This document shows positions 54,991 to 62,366 of a stretch of DNA of 64,000 bases, one piece after another. Every line of letters begins with the position of its first letter. Position 1 is the stretch's first letter. Made by a program: the position numbers and the translations under genes. The stretch covers positions 44,066 to 108,065 of the forward strand of contig CACGOM010000002.1 of the NCBI GenBank assembly GCA_902574705.1. The letters run 5' to 3'. The stretch is from an uncultured Pelagibacteraceae bacterium (lineage in GTDB: Bacteria > Pseudomonadota > Alphaproteobacteria > Pelagibacterales > Pelagibacteraceae). The notes beneath the pieces were generated by a model. The model saw nothing but the letters and a program-made list of their open reading frames with translations. It was not told the origin of the DNA and searched no databases.

Positions 54991-55673
54991 TGCAACTTCT
55001 TTTAGTAACAATTCTACCATCAATCCTAATAGTTTTATTCTTTGTCAAATCAGATAGATTTAAAGAACCAACTAAAGAAATCGTAAAAGTTTTTTTTCTA
55101 GGAATTCTAATCACTATTCCAGCTTATTTTTTAAACTCATATTTAAGTCAAATATGGTACTCAACAAATGCTAGCGAAGGACTTATCTCATCATTTCTTA
55201 CCGCGGCACCAGTTGAAGAAGGTTTAAAATTATCAGTTTTATATTTCTTTGTATATAAAATGAAAGATTTCAATGAGCCAATAGATGGAATTGTTTATGG
55301 CGTAAGTGTTTCGCTCGGTTTTGCAACTTTGGAAAACATTTATTATGTTTATCTTCTTGCAGATTATTTTGAAACAGCTTCAATGACATTAGCAATATTA
55401 AGATCATTTTCTGCAATCCCTGCACATGCAGTTTTTGGTATATTTATGGGTTATTTTTTCATGAAATATGTGTTTATTAAAAAGGGTGATAATTTAATTT
55501 TCGCATTTGTAGTGCCATTTGCTTTACATGGTTGTTATAACTTATTTACATCCTCTAATTTTTTTGTCTCGTTAATACTTATATTAATTGCATGGATTGT
55601 AGCTATACGAATGTTTTCAAGACTAAAAAAAACTCAAAAGACAAAACGAAGAGAATATGAAAAAAAATTGTAA
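54990..55673 (+). CDS. PrsW-family intramembrane protease
   Basis: The 227-residue protein has eight or so predicted helices and the conserved glutamic-protease elements of PrsW/CAAX-like enzymes: AAPVEEGLKLSVLYF (E-E-xx-K), SLGFATLENIYYVY (F-xx-x-E-N), IPAHAVFGIFMGYFF (H-xxx-G) and FALHGCYNLF (H-G-xx-N). In Bacillus PrsW cleaves an anti-sigma factor; in others the substrate is unknown. It is coupled to the CII-like gene by a 1-nt overlap and to the next secreted protein by 17 nt, so a proteolytic signalling role in this operon is plausible. Confidence 0.85.
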   Translation: MQLLLVTILPSILIVLFFVKSDRFKEPTKEIVKVFFLGILITIPAYFLNSYLSQIWYSTNASEGLISSFLTAAPVEEGLKLSVLYFFVYKMKDFNEPIDGIVYGVSVSLGFATLENIYYVYLLADYFETASMTLAILRSFSAIPAHAVFGIFMGYFFMKYVFIKKGDNLIFAFVVPFALHGCYNLFTSSNFFVSLILILIAWIVAIRMFSRLKKTQKTKRREYEKKL

Positions 55674-56268
55674 ATTATTTTTTTTAATTACAATATTTTT
55701 ATTTCTAACAAATTTGTCTTTTTCTGAAGAAATAAGAACACGTTTTGGTTTCTTTATTAATTTACCAAACGACTTTGTTGCAATTCAGGATCAGAACATT
55801 GGTGAATTAATGAAAGAATATGATGGATCAGATATGGACAAAGAATTTTTCAATGAATTTATGGCTGGATCGAAAAAAAATGATATGAATATAGAATACT
55901 ATTTTCCTGAAAAAATTAATCCAGAGCGAAATTCAATAAATTTAAATTATCAAAAAGATACTAGTCTTGATGAAATTATTACACAAGTTGATTTACAAAA
56001 AGATGTATGCCCTTATTATCTGCAAGTTTATCAAGACTTATTTAATCGAAATGTTAAACAATATTACTGCAAATTGAATAATAATTTTAAAAATAAATAT
56101 AAAAACGTTATTCATTTAAAGCATGATGGACCTTTTAAAAATACTTACATGATACAATATCAATTCGATGTAATGAGAAAGATGGTTACATTAACAATTG
56201 GATGCCAATATGAAAATTGCAAATATATGGAAAAAGTTGGAATTAATATAATTAAATCGATTAATTGA
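55657..56268 (+). CDS. Secreted protein of unknown function in the channel operon
   Basis: The 203-residue product has a signal peptide (MKKNCKLFFLITIFLFLTNLSFS-EE). The mature domain contains RFGFFINLPNDFVAIQD near its start and four cysteines (VCPYYLQ, YYCKLNN, GCQYENCKY) that may form two disulfides. Its signal region is nearly the same as that of the next gene's (FLTNLSFSE versus FLTNVSFSE), even at the DNA level. I do not recognise a family. It could be a ligand, chaperone or accessory subunit for the channels. Confidence 0.6.
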   Translation: MKKNCKLFFLITIFLFLTNLSFSEEIRTRFGFFINLPNDFVAIQDQNIGELMKEYDGSDMDKEFFNEFMAGSKKNDMNIEYYFPEKINPERNSINLNYQKDTSLDEIITQVDLQKDVCPYYLQVYQDLFNRNVKQYYCKLNNNFKNKYKNVIHLKHDGPFKNTYMIQYQFDVMRKMVTLTIGCQYENCKYMEKVGINIIKSIN

Positions 56269-56269
56269 C

Positions 56270-57829
56270 GTGATTGAAGAATTTAAAAAATATATGAGGA
56301 ATTTTTTTTTAATTTTAATATTAATTTTTTTGACAAATGTATCTTTTTCTGAAGATAATTTATTTCATGAAGATGAAATTGTAGCTTGTTCCAATTTTTA
56401 TGATGCTGTAAAAAAAAGCAGTAACCCTAGAGTGAAAAACCTTTTTCCTAGATATTTATATAATGATTTTGGTTTTAAAATAAAAATCTTCGATAATGAC
56501 GGTGAATGGACACCGTTTAGAGATGAATATGGAAATATAAAAATTGGTGAGGTTTACTCTTATAAGACGCTAGACCTCATAAAACCCGAAGATAGCATTG
56601 TAAATATTAATGGAGAAAAACTTGAAACCTTAGATCAGTTTTATTCTGTAGCATATTATGACGAGGTAGAAATACTTAGACTTGATTTGTTAAATCAAAA
56701 TGGAGAATCTTATCAAGCAACAATAGAGTCACATGCTAACGCTTGGTCTTTTATTGATTATAGTTTAGAGGATATTTATATCTCAGATATAGATATTAAA
56801 AAGGGCACAACAACATTTACCCTAAGGGAGTCTTTTCAATTTAATTTTGATTTAGAAAATAATGATAATGAAAATTCACATCCATTACATGCGCTTGCAA
56901 AAAAATATCTTATCAATACTAAAGATGCAGATAATCCTTTCATTCATGTTTGTAAACCAACAATTGAGGAATTTGAATATTCAGGATTAACAGATCCATT
57001 AGATAACGATACTTTAAATTTAGTAAAATCTGATCAAGATTTAATTCAAAATTCATACAAGATCACCCCTTACCTCGCGCCATTTCAGAGTTATGACAAT
57101 GTAAGAGTTTCAAATAAGAGGATAAGTGTTCAAACCGTTAGAAATCAGTTTAATCTAAGATCCTTTCCATTTGATAAACAAATTATTAAGTATCAAATAG
57201 GAAACGGTACATTTGAAGTTGATGATATATTGTTTTGGCCACAAGCATTTACAATAAAAACTTTAAATCACTTTATGAAACTTGACGATATTTCAGGATG
57301 GCAAAAAAAAAAATATGACATCAAAAGAATTTTACATCGAGATACAGTTGATGTTGGTGGAGAATATAGAGACGCAATCAGTATTGAAATCGAATTAGAA
57401 AGAAAGCATGGCTATTATATTTTTAAAGTAATTTTACCAATAATTCTAATATTATCAGTTTGCTGGTCTGTGGTATGGGTCGATCCTAAAGAATTAGAAG
57501 CAAGACTAACTATAACAATTGTTTGCTTACTTTCATTAATTGCATATAATTTTGTTATTGATGCTGAATTACCAAAATTAGAGTATCTTACGGTATTAGA
57601 TTGGATTGTTCTAATTTCTTATTTTTATGCAACTGTACCTAATTTTTTAAGTATAATTTCATTCAGACTACAAAAAACTGATTTAAGGTTAAGTAATAAA
57701 CTTGAAGTGATTAGTAAAAGATATGGCCTTTCCTCTTATGTTTTAGGTATTTTTATAATTGTTTGGATAAATGCATTTTCTAATCCAGACAACTCAAGTA
57801 GCCTTATTAGTTGGATGGTTCCCTATTGA
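56270..57829 (+). CDS. PDZ-fused pentameric ligand-gated ion channel subunit 1
   Basis: Signal peptide (about 9-30, ATG alternative at 56294; the GTG start at 56270 follows the upstream stop by 1 nt). Residues 64-155 look like a PDZ domain: FGFKIKIF as the carboxylate-loop strand, then KPEDSIVNINGEKLETL. A channel-type beta-sandwich follows (about 160-375) with SFPFDKQ at 298-304, the Pro-loop signature. Four membrane helices lie from about 382 on: YYIFKVILPIILIL (M1), EARLTITIVCLLSLIAYNF (M2), then ELPKLEYLTVLDWIV (M3) and a C-terminal M4. M2 aligns without gaps with that of the bacterial channel GLIC, including the Glu at its inner end. Ligand unknown. Confidence 0.85.
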   Translation: MIEEFKKYMRNFFLILILIFLTNVSFSEDNLFHEDEIVACSNFYDAVKKSSNPRVKNLFPRYLYNDFGFKIKIFDNDGEWTPFRDEYGNIKIGEVYSYKTLDLIKPEDSIVNINGEKLETLDQFYSVAYYDEVEILRLDLLNQNGESYQATIESHANAWSFIDYSLEDIYISDIDIKKGTTTFTLRESFQFNFDLENNDNENSHPLHALAKKYLINTKDADNPFIHVCKPTIEEFEYSGLTDPLDNDTLNLVKSDQDLIQNSYKITPYLAPFQSYDNVRVSNKRISVQTVRNQFNLRSFPFDKQIIKYQIGNGTFEVDDILFWPQAFTIKTLNHFMKLDDISGWQKKKYDIKRILHRDTVDVGGEYRDAISIEIELERKHGYYIFKVILPIILILSVCWSVVWVDPKELEARLTITIVCLLSLIAYNFVIDAELPKLEYLTVLDWIVLISYFYATVPNFLSIISFRLQKTDLRLSNKLEVISKRYGLSSYVLGIFIIVWINAFSNPDNSSSLISWMVPY

Positions 57830-57840
57830 TAAAAAATAGT

Positions 57841-59382
57841 ATGAGTAAAAAATTTAATATAATTTATTTGTTGTTTTTATATTTTATATTTTTTTCTTTT
57901 AATGCTGAGTCATCAATGTCCCCAAAATGTTTTGAATTATTTGATAAAATTAAAAACTCTCAAGACCCCTTAATTTCTAATTATCAAAATTATGAAAACT
58001 CTACGTATGGTTTTGATTTAGACATGTTTTTGGGCTTTAATGATGAAGGTGAACGTGAATGGCTTTTTAAAAGAGATGAAAATAATTATCCTCTAGTAGG
58101 AAGGCATACTTCTGAAAGTTTGATAAATAAAATAAAAACTGGAGATAAAGTAATCAGTGTTAATGGCCAAGAAATAAATTTATTAAACGACGATGAATTA
58201 TCTGATTTATTTCTTGTTACAGAAAATAACGAAAATGTTGTTTCAAATATTGTATTTGAAAGAAATGGAAAAAAATTCGATTTTGATCTTGAAATAATAC
58301 TTGAGTATCATCAAGATGATCTAATTAAATTTTATATATCAAATATAAGTGAGATCTCGCAAATAAAATCCACTTATAAAGCTGATGTTTATTTACAAAC
58401 TTCAGTAGATTATGATTATGACACAGACTCACTTCCACTTGGAAAAATAATTTTTGATACTTTGGTATATAAAAACGAAAAAGATGAATGGGACTGGCAG
58501 CAATGTGATTGGATACCAGAGGAAAAAATAATAGAATACAATATTCCTGATCCTTCACATGAGTTAGTTTTTTTTAATGCTGTTAATGTAAATAAAAATA
58601 CGCAAATTAAAAATATAAGTATATATCCTTGGTCAGAAAAAATCGGAGATGATGTAGATTATGACTATTCAACAGTTGATTCTTACACAAATGGTACTTT
58701 TGAATTTAAAAATGACTTCGATTTAAAAACCTTTCCGTTTGATAAACAAAAACTAATTTTTCAAATTGCATACCAAAATGATTTAGACGAATACTTATTA
58801 GATTATGGAAAGGATACAATTAAAGCTTTAGAATATACTGCACAAAATATAAATATAAGTGGATGGAATATTGTAAAGCATGATATTAAAAATACTTTCT
58901 ATAAAAGTCCAACAGGTGATAATTACAGTGGAATAGAAATTTCTTTAGAAATTGAGAGAAAAACTGGATATTATATTTATAAAGTAATAATACCTATATT
59001 ACTTATACTTCTAGTTTGTTGGTCTGTAGTATGGATTGATCCCGAAGAATTAGAGTCAAAGCTTACAATTACAATTGTATGTTTACTATCACTAATAGCT
59101 TATAACTTTGTAATTGATAAAGAGCTTCCAAAATTAGAGTATCTCACAGTTCTTGATTGGATAATATTGGTATCTTATGTTTATGCAACAATACCAAACT
59201 TTTTAAGTATAATAACCTTTAAACTTCATAAAAATAAATATTGGACAAAAATAGATAAAATAAATTATTTAAGTAAAGTTGTTGGTCCAACATCATATTT
59301 ATTAATAATATTTTTAATAATAATCATAAATGTCAATAAGTATCCTGACACATCGGGTAAATTAATTGCATGGATGTCATAA
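57841..59382 (+). CDS. PDZ-fused pentameric ligand-gated ion channel subunit 2
   Basis: ATG 57841 (MSKKFNIIYLLFLYF) lies 12 nt after the stop of subunit 1 and gives 513 residues; the track's start 30 nt earlier is inside subunit 1. Signal peptide, then a clearer PDZ domain (about 56-150): YGFDLDMFLGF and IKTGDKVISVNGQEINLL. The channel domain contains DWIPEEKIIEYN, KTFPFDKQ at 297-303 and M1-M4 from about 376 on (ESKLTITIVCLLSLIAYNF, ELPKLEYLTVLDWII). The transmembrane half is almost the same as in subunit 1 but the extracellular half has diverged, as expected for partners in a heteromer. Ligand unknown. Confidence 0.85.
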   Translation: MSKKFNIIYLLFLYFIFFSFNAESSMSPKCFELFDKIKNSQDPLISNYQNYENSTYGFDLDMFLGFNDEGEREWLFKRDENNYPLVGRHTSESLINKIKTGDKVISVNGQEINLLNDDELSDLFLVTENNENVVSNIVFERNGKKFDFDLEIILEYHQDDLIKFYISNISEISQIKSTYKADVYLQTSVDYDYDTDSLPLGKIIFDTLVYKNEKDEWDWQQCDWIPEEKIIEYNIPDPSHELVFFNAVNVNKNTQIKNISIYPWSEKIGDDVDYDYSTVDSYTNGTFEFKNDFDLKTFPFDKQKLIFQIAYQNDLDEYLLDYGKDTIKALEYTAQNINISGWNIVKHDIKNTFYKSPTGDNYSGIEISLEIERKTGYYIYKVIIPILLILLVCWSVVWIDPEELESKLTITIVCLLSLIAYNFVIDKELPKLEYLTVLDWIILVSYVYATIPNFLSIITFKLHKNKYWTKIDKINYLSKVVGPTSYLLIIFLIIIINVNKYPDTSGKLIAWMS

Positions 59383-59449
59383 TTTATAATTGTCCAAAAT
59401 AAATCATTCTATTTCACAGGAAATTTAAAAAAGGAAATCTTATATTAAT

Positions 59450-59474
59450 TCTGTAAGGCAAAAAGCTTTACAGA
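59450..59474 (+). promoter_or_regulatory. Hairpin before the 47-residue membrane protein gene
   Basis: TCTGTAAGGC pairs with GCTTTACAGA (10 pairs, one G-U) around an AAAAA loop. It ends at the base before the ribosome binding site AAAGGA, 11 nt from the ATG at 59486. It could protect the 5' end or control access to the ribosome binding site. Confidence 0.5.
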
Positions 59475-59485
59475 AAGGATAGAAG

Positions 59486-59629
59486 ATGACTTTGAAGCAA
59501 TATTTAATAGCTGGTGTTATAGAGCAAGCTATTGTTCTAGGGGTGATTTTGCCAGCTACTGGATGGTGGTTTAGCTTTTTTGCTCTAACTGCTGTTTGGA
59601 ACTTAGTTGCTGGTGGATTTGGCAAGTAA
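59486..59629 (+). CDS. 47-residue membrane mini-protein
   Basis: The ORF is absent from the track. MTLKQYLIAGVIEQAIVLGV begins it, and two hydrophobic segments follow, separated by PATGWWFS; it ends NLVAGGFGK. An AAAGGATAGAAG site precedes the ATG. It is flanked by a hairpin leader and a terminator, so it appears to be an independent transcription unit. The GC content is a little higher than in nearby genes. The family is unknown to me; the complementary ORF in the track (59440-59625) is its shadow. Confidence 0.65.
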   Translation: MTLKQYLIAGVIEQAIVLGVILPATGWWFSFFALTAVWNLVAGGFGK

Positions 59630-59650
59630 CTATGTGTGGTATAAAAATAT

Positions 59651-59680
59651 AGATCTGGGAGAAATTCAACTCCCAGGTCT
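59651..59680 (+). terminator. Rho-independent terminator after the mini-protein
   Basis: AGATCTGGGAG pairs with CTCCCAGGTCT (11 pairs including one G-U) around an 8-nt loop. The stem is GC-rich for this genome. It is followed by an AT-rich stretch with few consecutive T bases. It ends the short unit before priA. Confidence 0.8.
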
Positions 59681-59745
59681 AAAATATTAATTTATAACTC
59701 TTTGTTTTTATATATTCTTATCAATTAAAGAATCGCCTAAAATTA

Positions 59746-60807
59746 ATGAAAATACCTGTTTTATTACCAAATATATTTGATCATCCTTTTACGTACGAGT
59801 CAGATAAAAAGATTGAAGTTGGCAAATACGTTTTAGTTCCGTTTGGAAAGACAGATTCAATAGGTGTTGTATGGGATCAATTTGAGAAAGAAAAAAATAA
59901 GAAAACATTTAAAATTAAAAAAATCAAAAAAATTTTAAATATCAATAAACTCAACGAAAATTTTATAAAATTTTTAAATTGGTTTTCAGAATATAATATT
60001 GTGCCAAAAGGTATGGCTTTGAAGCTTCATTTATTAAGCAGTGAGGCAATAGAAGATTTAAAAGAAAAAGAATATCTGAAATTCAATGAAAAACACTATT
60101 TTAATAAATATGAATTAAGTAAAGAACAAAATGATGCGTTTAAGGATTTAATAAAAAAAGATAAAAAATTTAGGACACATGTGATTCAAGGAACCACAGG
60201 ATCAGGAAAAACAATCGTATACTTTAATGCAATAAAGAAAAAAGTTGAAGAAGGATATCAGGCATTAATTTTATTACCAGAAATAGGATTAACAAATGAT
60301 TTTGAAAAAAAATTTGTAGATTTTTTTGGCTTCAGACCTGCTATTTGGCACTCATCTGTAACAAAAAAAAATAAAAAAATTATCTGGAGTGGATTAGCTT
60401 CTAATAAAATAAAGGTGGTAATTGGTGCAAGATCAGCACTATTTTTACCTTTTAAGAATTTAGGCTTAATAACTGTGGACGAAGAGCATGACCAGTCTTA
60501 CAAACAAGATGAAGGTGTAATTTATAACGCACGTGATATGGCAATTTCTAGAGCAAAGTTTGAAAATGTGCCAATAAATCTTATTAGTGCAGTGCCTTCG
60601 GTTGAAACATACAATAATATTAAATTAAAGAAATTTGAGTACTCACGAATATTGAATAGATATAAAGATGCAAACCTACCAGATCATGAAATAATTGATT
60701 TAAAAAAATATAAATTAGAAAAACAAAAATGGATTTCTTCAAAGACTATTGAAAAAGTAAAATCTCACCTTCTTAGAGGAGATCAGGTCCTATTTTTTTT
60801 TAAATAG
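59746..60807 (+). CDS. priA: Primosomal protein N' (PriA), N-terminal part before frameshift
   Basis: PriA is the helicase that restarts replication forks. This 353-residue ORF has the 3'-DNA-binding domain (about 1-100), then helicase motifs: IQGTTGSGKTIVYF (Walker A), LLPEIGLT, WHSSVTKKNK, IGARSALFLPF and VDEEHDQSYKQ (DEEH). It stops at TAG 60805 after DQVLFFFK. Removing one T from the 9-T run at 60793-60801 restores VLFFLNRRGF, the normal PriA sequence, and continues to 61705 with a total of 652 residues. It is one gene with a +1 shift, not two. Confidence 0.9.
   Translation: MKIPVLLPNIFDHPFTYESDKKIEVGKYVLVPFGKTDSIGVVWDQFEKEKNKKTFKIKKIKKILNINKLNENFIKFLNWFSEYNIVPKGMALKLHLLSSEAIEDLKEKEYLKFNEKHYFNKYELSKEQNDAFKDLIKKDKKFRTHVIQGTTGSGKTIVYFNAIKKKVEEGYQALILLPEIGLTNDFEKKFVDFFGFRPAIWHSSVTKKNKKIIWSGLASNKIKVVIGARSALFLPFKNLGLITVDEEHDQSYKQDEGVIYNARDMAISRAKFENVPINLISAVPSVETYNNIKLKKFEYSRILNRYKDANLPDHEIIDLKKYKLEKQKWISSKTIEKVKSHLLRGDQVLFFFK
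60793..60801 (+). other. Nine-T run, site of the priA frameshift
   Basis: A run of nine T bases follows CTA. With eight T bases the frame would be kept and the conserved LNRRGF segment of PriA would result. The extra base may be an assembly error, a real mutation, or a site where RNA polymerase slips and produces some in-frame mRNA. Confidence 0.85.
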
Positions 60808-61705
60808 GAGAGGATTTTCTCCTTTTGTTTTATGTAAAAAATGTATCAATGTATTTTCCTGTCCTAATTGTTCAATCAATCTTGTATTTCACAAAAAAAA
60901 TAATCAATTGCTTTGTCATTATTGCGGACATAAATCCGACCTAAATAGGAATTGTGTTGAAGGAAATAAATGTGACCCAGCTTTTTCTGGTCCTGGAGTT
61001 GAAAAAATATCTGAAGAGGTAAATTCTATTTTTCCAGAATTTAAGTCAGTAATTTTTTCTAGTGATACAATGAATAAAAAATCTTCAATAAATATTTTAG
61101 ATGATATTATTGATAATAAAATTAATATTCTAATTGGAACCCAAATGGTTTCTAAAGGATTTCATTTTCCTAATTTAAATTGTATTGTTGTTCTAGATAT
61201 TGACTTAACATCACAAGGACATGATTTACGTGCTGCTGAAAAAAACTTACAATTGTATCATCAACTTTCTGGAAGAGCAGGTAGAGCTGGCAAACCGGCT
61301 AAAGTTTATTTTCAAACTTATAATATAAACTCAGATGTTATATCTCAAATTACTGATCAAGATCCTTTTTTATTTTTAGATAAGGAATTAATTTTAAGAA
61401 AAAATTATTCTTTACCGCCATTTGAAAGATTTATAGGTATTATAATTACATCATCAGATGAAGACAAATTAAAAGAAGAATCATTCATCCTACATGATGA
61501 ATTAAGCAAAAATTTAAATTGTAAAGTTCTAGGACCTGTAGAGGCTCCAATATTTAAAATTAAAAAAAATTTCAGGAATAGAATTTTAATTAGAGCAAAA
61601 AAGGATGTAAAAATTCAAAAAAAATTGTCTGAAATTCTTAAGATCCACAAGTCCAGAAGTGGAATAAAACTAATAGTTGATGTTGACCCAATAAGCTTCA
61701 ATTAG
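60794..61705 (+). CDS. priA: Primosomal protein N' (PriA), C-terminal part after frameshift
   Basis: Read in the frame of the 60908-61705 ORF but extended upstream, this part starts LNRRGFSPFVLC. It contains the PriA zinc-binding cysteines (CKKC, SCPNCS, LLCHYCGHK, CVEGNKC) and helicase motifs IGTQMVSKGFHFPN and QLSGRAGRAGKPAKVYFQTYN. There is no ATG and no ribosome binding site in front of it; the track's start is a TTG in the middle of the zinc domain. It is therefore the continuation of the upstream ORF. Confidence 0.9.
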   Translation, partial: FFLNRRGFSPFVLCKKCINVFSCPNCSINLVFHKKNNQLLCHYCGHKSDLNRNCVEGNKCDPAFSGPGVEKISEEVNSIFPEFKSVIFSSDTMNKKSSINILDDIIDNKINILIGTQMVSKGFHFPNLNCIVVLDIDLTSQGHDLRAAEKNLQLYHQLSGRAGRAGKPAKVYFQTYNINSDVISQITDQDPFLFLDKELILRKNYSLPPFERFIGIIITSSDEDKLKEESFILHDELSKNLNCKVLGPVEAPIFKIKKNFRNRILIRAKKDVKIQKKLSEILKIHKSRSGIKLIVDVDPISFN

Positions 61706-61740
61706 CCCTATAAAATAACCCTTTTTTTGGATTCTGAAAC

Positions 61741-61769
61741 TTGATCAGGATAATTTGGTATGGTATTTA
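61741..61769 (+). promoter_or_regulatory. Candidate promoter of the ATP synthase operon
   Basis: TTGATC at 61741-61746 and TATTTA at 61764-61769 are separated by the ideal 17 nt. It lies between priA and the preferred atpH start at 61812. The long ORF start at 61755 would lie inside it, which argues for the later start. Confidence 0.45.
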
Positions 61770-61811
61770 ATCGTCAATTTTTTAAAAATTCTTAAGAAAA
61801 TAGGGAACAAA

Positions 61812-62366
61812 TTGACTGATAATAAAGTAACTTTTGCAAGTACGAATAGTTATTCCCAAGCATTATACGAGCTAGGAAATGAAGCTGGTACGTTAAGTGA
61901 AATAGAAGATCAGGCAATAGCCATTCTTAAATTAGTTTCAGAAAATGAAGAAGTAAAAAACTTTATTAAAAATCCGATAAACAAAATTGACCAACAAGCA
62001 GCTGCTTTTGATTTAATTTCTGACAAGTTAAATTTAAATAAATTATTAAAAAAATTTTTAAACTTTGTAATAACAAAAAGAAGACTTTTTTATATAGAAA
62101 AAATAATTGAGGACTTTATCGATACATGTTCAAAAAATAGAGGTGAAATAAAAGCAGATCTTTCATCATCTAAAGAGTTAAATGAAACAGAAATATTAAA
62201 AATAAAAGATGAATTAGCTTCTAATTTTGGAGCAAATATAAAATTAAACTATAAATACGATCCAAGTTTAATAGGTGGTTTAATCATAAAAGTTGAAAGT
62301 ACTATGATTGATACTTCTATAAAGAGTAAATTAAAACAATTAGAAACAAAAATGGTAGAGGCATAA
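61812..62366 (+). CDS. atpH: ATP synthase F1 delta subunit
   Basis: AtpH joins F1 to the peripheral stalk. The helical N-terminal domain (SYSQALYELGNEAGTLSEIEDQ, FIKNPINKIDQQ) and the C-terminal KYDPSLIGGLIIKVESTMIDTSIKSKL segment are typical of the delta/OSCP family. The track start at 61755 adds 19 residues overlapping a likely promoter. TTG 61812 with the AGGGAA site upstream gives 184 residues, the family norm; this start is inferred. It is directly followed by atpA. Confidence 0.9.
   Translation: MTDNKVTFASTNSYSQALYELGNEAGTLSEIEDQAIAILKLVSENEEVKNFIKNPINKIDQQAAAFDLISDKLNLNKLLKKFLNFVITKRRLFYIEKIIEDFIDTCSKNRGEIKADLSSSKELNETEILKIKDELASNFGANIKLNYKYDPSLIGGLIIKVESTMIDTSIKSKLKQLETKMVEA

Noticed and set aside
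54836-55057. 73-aa ORF across the CII-like/PrsW junction
   Set aside because: It overlaps two real genes in another frame and is not protein-like.
54529-59382. Prophage or genomic island because of the CII-like gene
   Set aside because: No integrase, att repeats, tRNA target, structural genes or base-composition shift; the region is flanked by core metabolic genes.
60908-61705. Independent gene starting at 60908
   Set aside because: The start is a TTG within the zinc-finger cysteines of PriA; the frame continues upstream to the nine-T run, so it is the C-terminal half of priA.
61755-61811. N-terminal extension of AtpH
   Set aside because: It overlaps a likely promoter (TTGATC-17-TATTTA) and gives a delta subunit longer than usual; TTG 61812 with AGGGAA upstream fits better.
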